Source of the DNA: an uncultured Clostridium sp.
GTDB taxonomy: Bacteria; Bacillota_A; Clostridia; TANB77; CAG-508
NCBI GenBank assembly: GCA_947244675.1
Contig: CAMXLV010000043.1
Coordinates: 1-12,866 of the forward strand
Reading direction: 5' to 3'
Length of the DNA: 12,866 bases
Part shown: positions 1 through 6,889 of the stretch, in pieces
Numbering within the stretch: the first letter of the stretch is position 1
How the letters are laid out: the number at the start of each line of letters is the position of its first letter
Translations under genes and position numbers: made by a program
The notes under the pieces: model-generated
What the model was told of the DNA's origin: nothing
Seen by the model: the letters and a program-made list of their open reading frames with translations, nothing else
Databases searched by the model: none

Positions 1-90
1 AAGTGTATTTTATTTAAACACTCTTTTAATGTCTTGGAAAGGATTAGAAGAGTGTTATTTATTTTTTAAGATAAATAAAAGAAATTTTTG
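1..90 (+). promoter_or_regulatory. L10-type ribosomal protein leader with attenuator hairpin (5' end cut off)
   Basis: The stretch before rplJ forms a long hairpin: positions 17-25 (AACACTCTT) pair with 48-56 (AAGAGTGTT), and 27-30 can extend the pairing with 43-46. It is followed by a T-rich run at 57-67, so it looks like an intrinsic terminator placed upstream of the gene. AGTGT at 2-6 can instead pair with ACACT at 18-22, which would break the terminator stem and act as an antiterminator. Firmicutes are known to regulate rplJ-rplL through an L10-binding leader with such a terminator, so autoregulation by L10/L12 is the natural reading. The upstream aptamer part lies outside the window. The hairpin could also simply terminate the preceding gene. 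Confidence 0.6.
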
Positions 91-108
91 GGAGGTGAAA
101 TAAATAAA

Positions 109-696
109 ATGGCAAGTGAAAAAATATTAAATCAAAAGAAAGAAGAAGTAAGTAAATTAGCAGAACAAATGAAAGAGGCTAAATTAATACTTTTAACAGA
201 TTACAGAGGAATCAATGTAACAGATGATACTACTTTAAGAAGAGACTTAAGAGCTGTAGGAGCTAAATATAGTATTATTAAAAATAATATTACTAAAAGA
301 GCATTAGCAGAATGCGGAATAGAAGGACTAGAAGAAAAATTAGAAGGTCCAACAGCAGTTGTTATAAGTAATGAAGAATATTTAGAGCCATCTAAAATTA
401 TATACAAATTTAGCAAAGATAACGACTATTATCAAATTAAAGGTGGAGTTATTGAAGGAAAAGTAATGTCAGCAGAAGAAATTATTACATTGGCAAAATT
501 ACCATCAAAAGAAACATTATTATCAATGCTTGCTGGAGCTTTACTTGGAAATATTTCAAAAATTGCAGTTGCACTTGATCAAGTAAGAATCCAAAAAGAA
601 GAAGCTGGAGAAAAAGTAAGTGTTTCTGTACCAGTAGAAGAAACAGCAAGTACAGAGGAAGCAGTAGCAGAATCTGAGAATACACCAGAAGCATAG
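109..696 (+). CDS. rplJ: 50S ribosomal protein L10
   Basis: L10 anchors the L7/L12 stalk to 23S rRNA and so helps recruit translation factors to the ribosome. The 195-residue product begins MASEKILNQKKEEV and carries the family pattern: a helical N-terminus, the LLTDYRGI segment, the AKYSIIKNNITKRAL region and the conserved EGPTAVV turn. The C-terminal helix (about residues 140-165) that binds L12 dimers follows. The tail is acidic and Glu/Ala/Thr/Ser-rich, making the protein about 20-25 residues longer than a typical L10. The ATG at 109 is chosen because GGAGGTG at 91-97 sits at ideal distance; an in-frame TTG at 88 lies before that site and is rejected. It is followed by rplL after 62 bases and probably cotranscribed with it. 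Confidence 0.96.
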   Translation: MASEKILNQKKEEVSKLAEQMKEAKLILLTDYRGINVTDDTTLRRDLRAVGAKYSIIKNNITKRALAECGIEGLEEKLEGPTAVVISNEEYLEPSKIIYKFSKDNDYYQIKGGVIEGKVMSAEEIITLAKLPSKETLLSMLAGALLGNISKIAVALDQVRIQKEEAGEKVSVSVPVEETASTEEAVAESENTPEA

Positions 697-758
697 GCTT
701 CATAAAAAATAAAAATAGAGTGGTGAACTTATATCACTAGAAAAAGGAGGATTTTAAA

Positions 759-1127
759 ATGGAAAAAATAGAAAAATTAATCGAAGAAATCGACGCTTTA
801 ACTGTTGTTGAATTAGCAGATTTAGTTAAAGCTATCGAAGAAAAATATGGAGTATCTGCAGTAGCAGCAGCTGCACCAGCAGCTGGAGGAGCTGTTGCTG
901 GAGCAGCAGAAGAAAAATCATCATTTGATGTTGTATTAGCAGATGCAGGAGATCAAAAAATCAAAGTAATTAAAGTTGTTAGAGATGCTACAGGATTAGG
1001 ACTAAAAGAAGCAAAAGATTTAGTTGATGGAGCACCAAAAACAGTTAAAGAAGGAGTAAGCAAAGAAGAAGCTGAAGATTTAAAAGCTAAATTCAGTGAA
1101 GTAGGAGCAGTTATAGAATTAAAATAA
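759..1127 (+). CDS. rplL: 50S ribosomal protein L7/L12
   Basis: L7/L12 forms the flexible stalk that stimulates GTP hydrolysis by EF-G, EF-Tu and IF2. The 122-residue product has all three expected parts. The N-terminal dimerisation helices are about residues 1-32 (with the [17 protein letters not shown] stretch). An Ala/Gly/Pro-rich hinge spans about 33-52. The globular C-terminal domain runs from about 53 to 122, with the [10 protein letters not shown] and [15 protein letters not shown] motifs. Length is normal. A strong AAAGGAGG at 742-749 precedes the ATG. It is the second gene of the rplJ-rplL unit, and a terminator follows 8 bases after the stop. Confidence 0.98.
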   Translation: MEKIEKLIEEIDALTVVELADLVKAIEEKYGVSAVAAAAPAAGGAVAGAAEEKSSFDVVLADAGDQKIKVIKVVRDATGLGLKEAKDLVDGAPKTVKEGVSKEEAEDLKAKFSEVGAVIELK

Positions 1128-1135
1128 TAACAAAT

Positions 1136-1162
1136 AAAGCAAGCCTAAAACAGGCTTGTTTT
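1136..1162 (+). terminator. Intrinsic terminator of rplJ-rplL
   Basis: CAAGCCT (1140-1146) pairs with AGGCTTG (1152-1158) around a 5-base loop. Flanking A-run and T-run bases extend the stem, giving a classic Rho-independent terminator right after the rplL stop. Confidence 0.9.
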
Positions 1163-1203
1163 ATTATATAAAAAATTACAAATACAACAAAGCATCTTTT
1201 ACA

Positions 1204-1236
1204 CAAATTTGCTAAAAAAATTTGGCAGACGAACAA
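1204..1236 (+). repeat. Short hairpin repeat, copy 1
   Basis: CAAATTT (1204-1210) and AAATTTG (1218-1224) form a 7-bp stem with a 7-base loop, followed by GCAGACGAACAA. The layout and tail closely match the element at 6348-6383, where a hairpin of AAATTT arms is followed by ACAGATGAACAA. It lies 31 bases before the probable start of the transglutaminase-like gene, so it would be in the leader or next to the promoter. Function unknown; with only two copies here this may be a dispersed genomic repeat. Confidence 0.5.
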
Positions 1237-1266
1237 AAGAATACATTAAGAAAAGAGGAAAATGTA

Positions 1267-2361
1267 ATGAAAAAATATTTTATTAGTGAATTTGAACAAA
1301 GTAAAGTTACAGAGATATTAAAACAGTTAGAAAAAATAGAGAGAAAAGAAAAAATAGAAGAGTTAGAGAAGGTATATTATATTTATCATGAATTAGGGAA
1401 AATATATAGTGAAAATTCAGATTTTGTCTTGGCAGATCCTTATATAGAATATCAAAAAAAAGAAGCGTTTTATCAAAAAGAAACGACAGAAGATGGAAAA
1501 GCAGTTTGTGTTCATATGAGTAAAACTTTTGCAGAAGCATTATTGCAAATTGGTATAGAAGCAAAAATTGTGAGAGAAAGTGAGAATGGATTGCCACATG
1601 TGGATGTTGTTTTTAAAACCAAAGATGGAAATGTATATTTGGCTAATTTGATACAGGATATATTGAGAATTCAAACTGGAATGAGAATACGTAGCTTTGG
1701 AACACCAAATCAAATATTAGAAGCCAATATGATAAAACAAGGAAGATTACCATACCTAAAGAGATTAGAAAGGGATTATGGAAAATTAACAGAGGTATCA
1801 CAAGAAAGAATAGAAGAAATGGATTACAAATTTGGATTTAATCAGAAAAAAATTTATACAGAAGATGTATTGAAAATGTTGAAAGATGAAATTAAAGATC
1901 AAAAAAGAATAGAAGAATTTTTTGAAACCAGAAAAATAGATGAATTAGTAGAGAAAAAAATAGATTTTGCTATGAATATGATTGGAATTGCTAACAAACA
2001 TGGAAAAGAAAAAATAGGCTATCGAGAAGGAATACAGTATTATGGAAAATTAGCTCAATCATTATTAACAGAAGAGGAACAAAAATATATTAGAGTTTTT
2101 TTTGGTTATCGAATGGAATATGATCAAAAGAAACCAGAAACAATTATTATTGTGATAAAGGAGAAGGAAAATAAATATTACCGTTATGATGAGGAAGAAA
2201 AGAAATTTATAAAGGCAAACGATGCAGAAAAAATAAAAAGTTTAGATATTAAGTATGATGTAATGGATGAAGAAGAGCAAAAGAAGAAAACAAAAAAAGT
2301 AAATGATACAATTGAAAGGTTAGAGGAAAGGTTTAAAGAGGCAGAAGAAAGAAATAGGTAA
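1267..2361 (+). CDS. Transglutaminase-like cysteine hydrolase fold protein, function unknown
   Basis: The 364-residue product has no signal peptide or membrane segment and is probably cytoplasmic. Residues about 78-132 resemble the transglutaminase/papain-like core: a Cys at 81 at the head of a helix (GKAVCVHMSKTFAEALL), a GIEAKIV strand, and His111 in LPHVDVVF followed by a strand ending VYLANLIQDI. The third catalytic position looks like Asn127 rather than the usual Asp, which would give a Cys-His-Asn triad if the alignment is right. The rest is a Lys/Glu-rich helical C-terminus, probably coiled-coil from about 330. ATG 1267 is preferred because AGAGG precedes it; an in-frame TTG at 1222 has no ribosome binding site and lies inside the hairpin repeat. 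It is a single-gene unit between two terminators. I see no clear promoter and do not know the substrate. Confidence 0.7.
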   Translation: MKKYFISEFEQSKVTEILKQLEKIERKEKIEELEKVYYIYHELGKIYSENSDFVLADPYIEYQKKEAFYQKETTEDGKAVCVHMSKTFAEALLQIGIEAKIVRESENGLPHVDVVFKTKDGNVYLANLIQDILRIQTGMRIRSFGTPNQILEANMIKQGRLPYLKRLERDYGKLTEVSQERIEEMDYKFGFNQKKIYTEDVLKMLKDEIKDQKRIEEFFETRKIDELVEKKIDFAMNMIGIANKHGKEKIGYREGIQYYGKLAQSLLTEEEQKYIRVFFGYRMEYDQKKPETIIIVIKEKENKYYRYDEEEKKFIKANDAEKIKSLDIKYDVMDEEEQKKKTKKVNDTIERLEERFKEAEERNR

Positions 2362-2370
2362 AAAATACGA

Positions 2371-2398
2371 AAAACAAGCTTAGATGGCTTGTTTTTTT
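2371..2398 (+). terminator. Intrinsic terminator after the transglutaminase-like gene
   Basis: ACAAGC (2374-2379) pairs with GCTTGT (2387-2392) around a 7-base loop. It is lengthened by an A-run and T-run and ends in seven T. Its right arm also supplies the -35 element of the gatC promoter. Confidence 0.88.
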
Positions 2399-2417
2399 GG
2401 TAAAAAAAGGGTATAAT
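2389..2417 (+). promoter_or_regulatory. Sigma-A promoter of gatCAB, overlapping the upstream terminator
   Basis: TTGTTT at 2389-2394 and a perfect TATAAT at 2412-2417 are separated by 17 bases. The -35 lies in the descending arm and T-run of the preceding terminator, so termination of one unit and initiation of the next are packed into about 45 bases. Confidence 0.7.
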
Positions 2418-2448
2418 AAAAAACAAATTAAGATTAGGAGATGAAGAA

Positions 2449-2736
2449 ATGCAAGTAGGTAGAGAAGAAATTTTACACATTGCTAATTTAGCACATTTGA
2501 AATTAGAAGATGATGAAATTGAAAATTATTTAACTAACTTACAAGATATTTTAAATTTTGCTAATATTGTAAATAATGCACCAGTCGATAATTTAAAGAT
2601 TACAGTAGGTGCTAATGAAGCAAAAAATGTTTTTAGAAAAGACGAAATAGAAATATTTGAAGATAGTGAAAGTTTATTACAAAATGCACCACAAGAAGAA
2701 CAAAATATGTTTAATATACCAAAGGTTATCAATTAG
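2449..2736 (+). CDS. gatC: Asp-tRNA(Asn)/Glu-tRNA(Gln) amidotransferase subunit C
   Basis: GatC is the small stabilising subunit of GatCAB, which converts misacylated Glu-tRNA(Gln) or Asp-tRNA(Asn) to the correct amide. The 95-residue product shows the family pattern: an N-terminal HIANLAHLKLEDDEI helix, a second helix LQDILNFANIV, an extended arm containing NVFRKDE that wraps between GatA and GatB, and the C-terminal LLQNAPQ..MFNIPKVI signature. The ribosome binding site is TAGGAG at 2435-2440. It is the first gene of gatC-gatA-gatB, 42 bases before gatA. Confidence 0.95.
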   Translation: MQVGREEILHIANLAHLKLEDDEIENYLTNLQDILNFANIVNNAPVDNLKITVGANEAKNVFRKDEIEIFEDSESLLQNAPQEEQNMFNIPKVIN

Positions 2737-2778
2737 TATAGCTATTATAAAGTAAAACATTTAAGAAGGAGAGAAAAG

Positions 2779-4237
2779 ATGGATATTACGAATTTAACTG
2801 TGCATGAATTGCAAGAAAAGTTAAAAAATAAAGAATTAACAATAGTAGAGATAACAAAAGCATATGTTGATAGGATTAAGCAAAAAGAAAATGAAGTACA
2901 AGCATTTGTAACAACATTAGAGGAAGAAGCAATGGAGAGAGCAAAAGAGATACAAGAAAAAGGGGAGGCAAAAGAACCTTTTGCAGGGATTCCAATAGGA
3001 ATTAAAGATAATATTTGTACAAAAGGGATAAAGACAACATGTGCTTCTAAAATGTTAGAAAATTTTGTATCTCCTTATGATGCGACGGTTATGGAAAAAT
3101 TAAATCATGAAAATCTAATTAATTTAGGGAAATTAAATATGGATGAATTTGCCATGGGAGGTTCTACAGAATATTCTTATTTTAAAAAGACCAAAAATCC
3201 ATGGAACCTAAATAAAGTACCAGGAGGATCATCTGGAGGAAGTGCAGCGGCGGTAGCTGCTGAGCTGGTACCTTGGGCATTAGGGTCTGATACAGGAGGA
3301 TCTATTAGGCAACCAGCTAGTTTTTGTGGTGTAGTTGGTCTAAAGCCAACGTATGGATTAGTATCAAGATATGGGTTAGTAGCTTTTGCTTCTTCTTTAG
3401 ATCAAATTGGTCCTATTACAAAAGATGTAAGAGATGCAGCAATTCTTTTAAATATGATTGCAGGATATGATAAAAAAGATACAACTTCTAGTTCAAGAGA
3501 AAAAGTGGATTACACAAAAGCTTTAAAAAATGATGTAAAAGGTTTAAAAATAGGAGTTCCAAAAGAGTTTTTTGGAGATGGAATTAATGAAGAAGTAAAG
3601 GAAGCTTTACAGAAATCAATAGAGAAATACAAAGAGTTAGGAGCTAGTATTGAAGAATTTTCATTAGATATTTCAAAATATGCTTTAGCTACTTATTATA
3701 TTATAGCTTGTGCAGAAGCAAGTTCTAATTTGGGTAGATTTGATGGAATTCGTTATACATATCGTACTAATGAATTTAAAAATTTGAAAGAGTTATATAA
3801 AAAGTCAAGAAGTGAAGGATTTGGCCCAGAAGTAAAAAGAAGAATTATTTTGGGAACTTATGTGTTGTCTTCTGGTTACTATGATGCTTACTATAAGAAG
3901 GCTCAACAGGTAAGAACTTTAGTAATGAATGAATTTAATAAGGGTTTTGAAAAATATGATGTGATTTTAACACCAACATCACCAACGGTAGCTTTTGATA
4001 TTGGTTCAAAATCAGATAATCCATTAGAAATGTATTTGGCAGATATTTGTACAGTGTCTGTTAATGTAGCAGGACTTCCAGGAATTTCTATTCCTTGTCG
4101 GAGTAAACAAAGAGGGTATGCCAATTGGAATGCAATTAATAGGAAATAAATTTAGTGAAGAAACCTTGCTAAATGCTGCTTATACTTTTGAACAAGCGAT
4201 TCAATTTAGAAAAAATTATAAACCAGATTTATCATAA
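2779..4237 (+). CDS. gatA: Amidotransferase subunit A, read through a +1 break at codon CGG
   Basis: GatA is the amidase that releases ammonia from glutamine for tRNA transamidation by GatCAB. The amidase-signature Ser-cisSer-Lys triad is present: Lys76 (GIPIGIKDN), Ser151 (PGGSSGGS) and Ser175 ([12 protein letters not shown]). The uninterrupted frame stops at 4149, giving 456 residues with a nonsense tail after IPC. If the C at 4099 is skipped, translation continues as [15 protein letters not shown] and ends at 4237. The product is then 485 residues, the usual GatA length, with the expected C-terminus. The break falls exactly at an in-frame CGG (4099-4101), as in the gene at 7348. The remainder of the protein shows no decay. 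The ribosome binding site is AAGGAG just before ATG 2779. A sequencing error or a true mutation cannot be excluded from the window. Confidence 0.93.
4096..4102 (+). other. Putative +1 recoding site in gatA (TGT-CGG-A)
   Basis: Codon 440 is TGT (Cys), the next in-frame triplet is CGG, and the required frame resumes at GGA (Gly, 4100-4102). Skipping C4099, or reading CGGA as one four-base Gly codon, restores the conserved IPCG sequence. The Cys tRNA on TGT cannot plausibly re-pair with GTC, so classic slippage of the preceding tRNA is unlikely here. Confidence 0.5.
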
Positions 4238-4281
4238 AATAAGTTATTACTAAAAGAAAATTTTAAGGAGGAAATAAAAGA

Positions 4282-5724
4282 ATGTCAAGAGAAGATTATG
4301 AAGTGGTAATAGGATTAGAAGTACATGCTGAATTATCAACTAAAACTAAAATATTTTGTTCTTGTCCAACTAAGTTTGGCGCAGCTCCCAATACACAAAC
4401 TTGCCCTATTTGTATGGCTATGCCAGGAACTTTGCCAGTGCTAAATGAAAAGGTAGTAGAATATGCTGTAAAAGCAGGACTTGCTACTAATTGCGAAATT
4501 GCAAGAGATAGTAAAAATGATAGAAAAAATTATTTTTATCCAGATTTACCAAAAGCATATCAAATTTCACAATTCGATAAGCCTTTGTGTGAACATGGAG
4601 TTATAGAAATTGAAGAAGAAGGAAAGAAGAAGATAGGGATAACGAGAATTCACATAGAAGAAGATGCTGGAAAATTGAATCATGATGAATTTGGTGGAGG
4701 AAGTTTGGTTGATTTGAATAGAGCAGGAGTTCCTTTAATTGAAATTGTTTCTGAGCCAGATATTAGAAGTAGTAGTGAAGCGGAAAAATATTTGAAGAAA
4801 CTAAAATCAATATTAGAATATATTGAAGTTTCTGATTGTAAAATGCAAGAAGGATCACTAAGAGCAGATGTTAATGTATCAGTTAGAAAAAAAGGTGATA
4901 CAAAACTTGGAACACGTACAGAGATGAAAAATATGAATTCTTTTAGAAGTATTACAAGAGCTATTGAATATGAAGTAGATAGACAAATTGATGTAATAGA
5001 AGATGGTGGAAAAATAGAACAAGAAACATTAAGATGGGATGAAGTATCTGGCAAAACATTTTCTATGAGAGATAAAGAAGATGCACAAGATTATCGTTAT
5101 TTTCCAGATCCAGATTTAGTGGCAATTAAATTGTCAGAAGAATATATTAAGGAAATAAAAAACAGCTTACCAGAGTTGCCAGAGAGTAGAAAGCAAAGGT
5201 ATTTGGAAGAATATAAATTATCTTTAAAAGATGCTAATTTGATAACATCTTCCAAATATTTATCTGATTTATTTGAAGAAGCCATTGAAGTATGTCATAA
5301 TCCAAAGGCAGTAAACAATTGGATTATATCAGATATATCAAGAATTTTGAATGAAACAGAAAAAGAACCAATTGAAATACCATTTAATAGTAAACAATTA
5401 GGAAAATTAGTAGTTTTAATTGATAAAGGAACCATTAGTTCTAGTATTGGAAAAAAAGTATTAGAAGAATTATTTGAAAATCCAAGAGATCCAGAAGAAA
5501 TTATTAAAGAAAAGGGATGGATACAAATTTCGGATGAAGGAGCAATAAAAGAAATTGTACAAAAAATATTAGAGGCAAATCCTCAATCTGTTGCAGACTA
5601 TAAAGCAGGAAAAGATAGAGCTTTAGGATATTTAGTAGGACAGGCGATGAAAGAAACAAAGGGACAAGCTAATCCACAATTATTAAATAAAATGTTTTTA
5701 GAGGGATTGGGGGACGTTCTTTAA
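4282..5724 (+). CDS. gatB: Asp-tRNA(Asn)/Glu-tRNA(Gln) amidotransferase subunit B
   Basis: GatB binds the misacylated tRNA and activates its side-chain carboxylate with ATP before amidation. The 480-residue protein is normal length and opens with the diagnostic VIGLEVHAELSTKTKIFC block. Zinc-type cysteines are at 26, 28, 41 and 44 (CSC...TCPIC). The catalytic cradle motifs DRKNYFYPDLPKAYQISQ and HIEEDAGKLNH follow, with DLNRAGVPLIEIVSEPD after them. The C-terminal YqeY-like tail domain that grips the tRNA elbow covers about 330-478, ending QLLNKMFLEGL. AAGGAGG at 4265-4271 precedes the ATG. It starts 44 bases after the restored gatA stop, so the operon is intact if gatA is translated through its break. 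Confidence 0.98.
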   Translation: MSREDYEVVIGLEVHAELSTKTKIFCSCPTKFGAAPNTQTCPICMAMPGTLPVLNEKVVEYAVKAGLATNCEIARDSKNDRKNYFYPDLPKAYQISQFDKPLCEHGVIEIEEEGKKKIGITRIHIEEDAGKLNHDEFGGGSLVDLNRAGVPLIEIVSEPDIRSSSEAEKYLKKLKSILEYIEVSDCKMQEGSLRADVNVSVRKKGDTKLGTRTEMKNMNSFRSITRAIEYEVDRQIDVIEDGGKIEQETLRWDEVSGKTFSMRDKEDAQDYRYFPDPDLVAIKLSEEYIKEIKNSLPELPESRKQRYLEEYKLSLKDANLITSSKYLSDLFEEAIEVCHNPKAVNNWIISDISRILNETEKEPIEIPFNSKQLGKLVVLIDKGTISSSIGKKVLEELFENPRDPEEIIKEKGWIQISDEGAIKEIVQKILEANPQSVADYKAGKDRALGYLVGQAMKETKGQANPQLLNKMFLEGLGDVL

Positions 5725-5821
5725 ATCCCTTCTAACAGGGAAAGAGGGACACTCTTTTATAAGAAGTTTTGTATAGAATGTGTTTATGCTATAGGAAGAT
5801 TTTTGATTTTTCTTATAACGT

Positions 5822-5868
5822 AAAAAAGACTCACTAAAAATAAAAAGCATAGAAGTGAGTCTTTTTTT
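5822..5868. terminator. Bidirectional terminator between gatB and a convergent small gene
   Basis: A 14-bp perfect stem, AAAAAAGACTCACT (5822-5835) with its complement at 5854-5867, encloses an 18-base loop. T-runs occur on both strands, so it can end gatCAB from the left and the minus-strand gene from the right. The 97 bases between gatB and this stem hold only weak hairpins, including one at about 5788-5816. Confidence 0.85.
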
Positions 5869-5890
5869 GATAGAAAATAAAGAAGGAAAC

Positions 5891-6142
5891 TTAAATTAAT
5901 TGCTTTTTAATGCCATCTACTACAAAGCCACAAATTACAAATTCAATAGCAAAAATGATACTTACTTTGAATAAATTTATACCTATGTAATAGATAAAAG
6001 GAGAGGAAAAGGCAAAGTTATAGATAAATAGAATGGAAACGGAAATAAAACAAACAGTAAGGCAAAACTTTAAACCATAATTCATAATTTTAAAGGTAAG
6101 TTTATCTAAATTCTTAAAATTATTAAATAGTTCTTTTAACAT
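5891..6142 (-). CDS. Small two-helix membrane protein, function unknown
   Basis: The 83-residue product begins MLKELFNNFKNLDKL, with a short amphipathic cytoplasmic segment. It has two hydrophobic stretches at about residues 22-42 (KFCLTVCFISVSILFIYNF) and 48-74, and a short charged tail, VDGIKKQLI. The start is the codon preceded by AAGAGGTGG on the minus strand; an extra 15-codon upstream extension has no ribosome binding site. A possible but weak promoter lies at 6178-6206 on the minus strand (TTGTTT, 17 bases, TAGTAT). It is transcribed toward gatB and shares the terminator at 5822-5868. Similar small membrane proteins seem familiar from clostridia, but I can assign no function. Confidence 0.75.
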   Translation of the reverse strand: MLKELFNNFKNLDKLTFKIMNYGLKFCLTVCFISVSILFIYNFAFSSPFIYYIGINLFKVSIIFAIEFVICGFVVDGIKKQLI

Positions 6143-6205
6143 AATCCACCTCTTACATATAATAATCATCATAATTAATACTAACATAGAAAAAGGGGAA
6201 AAACA

Positions 6206-6292
6206 ATGGAAATTAAAGCCAGGTTTACTATAGTTGGTGATGAGATAGGGTATAGGTTATTATTTTTAGATAACAAAAAGAACTCTTTGTAA
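6206..6292 (+). CDS. Possible 28-residue peptide or gene remnant
   Basis: An ATG at 6206 preceded by AAGGGGA opens a 28-codon frame starting MEIKARFTIVGDEIGY. It ends inside the left arm of the 29-bp inverted repeat that follows immediately. The composition is protein-like and a terminator-like structure sits at its end, so it could be a real micropeptide or the truncated start of a lost gene. I see no convincing promoter and recognise no family, so this is weakly supported. Confidence 0.25.
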   Translation: MEIKARFTIVGDEIGYRLLFLDNKKNSL

Positions 6293-6338
6293 TTGATACT
6301 CTAAAATATAGAGTATCAATTACAAAGAGTTCTTTTTT
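6275..6338. terminator. Perfect 29-bp inverted repeat, probable bidirectional terminator
   Basis: Positions 6275-6303 are perfectly complementary to 6309-6337, with only a 5-base loop. The outer arms are A-run and T-run, so the RNA from either strand forms a hairpin ending in U. It is the first terminator-like structure reached by minus-strand transcription from rpsT, about 140 bases past its stop. A 29-bp perfect stem is much longer than the other terminators here and would also suit RNase III cleavage or a small MITE-like repeat. Confidence 0.7.
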
Positions 6339-6347
6339 ATTGTATAG

Positions 6348-6383
6348 GAAAATTTCTACGAAATTTTCACAGATGAACAATTA
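6348..6383. repeat. Short hairpin repeat, copy 2
   Basis: GAAAATTTC (6348-6356) and GAAATTTTC (6360-6368) make a perfect 9-bp stem with the loop TAC. ACAGATGAACAA follows, close to the tail of copy 1 (GCAGACGAACAA at 1225-1236). In the 331-base gap between the small membrane gene and rpsT I see only the 28-codon frame, the 29-bp inverted repeat and this element. The remaining 6384-6473 is featureless AT-rich DNA. Confidence 0.5.
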
Positions 6384-6473
6384 AATATGGACTAATATAT
6401 TAAAAGTTAGAAAATATTAATTAGCCATTACTATTGTTCTTTCATAAAAACTATGCATAATTTTTATTTTTGG

Positions 6474-6740
6474 TTAAGCATTTATGGTGTTTAATTTTTT
6501 TGATAAGCTAGATTTTTTTCTAGCAGCTGTGTTTTTAACAATAACACCTTTGGTGCAAGCTTGATCGATTTTTTTGGTAGCTTCAGAAAATAAAACTTTT
6601 GCTTCTTCTTTATTTCCAGAAGCGACTGCTTCTTCAAACTTTTTAACAGCTGTTTTATATCCAGACTTGATCATATTATTTCTTAAAGTCTTTTTCTCAA
6701 TTACTTTAACTCTTTTTTTAGCTGATTTAATATTTGGCAT
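6474..6740 (-). CDS. rpsT: 30S ribosomal protein S20
   Basis: S20 binds 16S rRNA early in small-subunit assembly. The 88-residue basic, all-helical product starts [13 protein letters not shown], the classic S20 opening. It continues with [19 protein letters not shown] and the [21 protein letters not shown]-terminus. The start is the ATG at 6740-6738, because AGGAGGTG precedes it on the minus strand. A four-codon longer form would begin at a GTG that is part of that ribosome binding site, so it is rejected. It is a single-gene unit with its own promoter, divergent from rpiB. Confidence 0.97.
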   Translation of the reverse strand: MPNIKSAKKRVKVIEKKTLRNNMIKSGYKTAVKKFEEAVASGNKEEAKVLFSEATKKIDQACTKGVIVKNTAARKKSSLSKKLNTINA

Positions 6741-6787
6741 ATTTTTAGGCACCTCCTCTTAGTCTATATTACACTATAACATATGCT

Positions 6788-6816
6788 ATTTTAACACATT
6801 TTTTAGGAAAAAGCAA
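6788..6816 (-). promoter_or_regulatory. Promoter of rpsT
   Basis: Read on the minus strand, TTGCTT (6816-6811) and TAAAAT (6793-6788) are 17 bases apart. A TG one base before the -10 makes it an extended -10 promoter. The resulting leader is short, about 40 bases. Confidence 0.65.
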
Positions 6817-6835
6817 GCAAAATTCAAAATAATTA

Positions 6836-6864
6836 TTGTAATAGCAAAAATTTTATGATATATT
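6836..6864 (+). promoter_or_regulatory. Promoter of rpiB
   Basis: TTGTAA (6836-6841) and TATATT (6859-6864) are 17 bases apart. Transcription would start near 6871, which rules out the in-frame TTG at 6863 as the rpiB start. Confidence 0.6.
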
Positions 6865-6889
6865 GGAAGAAAAGAAGGGAAGTGTAATT

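Noticed and set aside
88..108. TTG start extending L10 by seven residues
   Set aside because: It lies before the GGAGGTG ribosome binding site that serves the ATG at 109.
485..703. Long open frames opposite rplJ, gatB, ppaC and other genes
   Set aside because: They are low-complexity Leu, Ser or Phe-rich mirror frames of well-identified genes, without ribosome binding sites or family motifs.
717..738. Weak hairpin between rplJ and rplL
   Set aside because: About seven pairs including two G-U pairs and no T-run; too weak to call an attenuator.
1222..1266. TTG start extending the transglutaminase-like protein
   Set aside because: No ribosome binding site, and the extension falls within the hairpin repeat; ATG 1267 has AGAGG upstream.
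4096..4102. Release-factor-2-style slippage as the cause of the gatA break
   Set aside because: There is no in-frame stop in the A site, no upstream Shine-Dalgarno-like spur, and the Cys tRNA on TGT cannot re-pair with GTC. A shared CGG explanation fits both genes better.
6350..6374. AATTTCTAC start of the hairpin resembles a Cas12a CRISPR direct repeat
   Set aside because: Only the first nine bases match. The required GTAGA arm is missing, there is a single copy at the site, no spacers and no cas gene.
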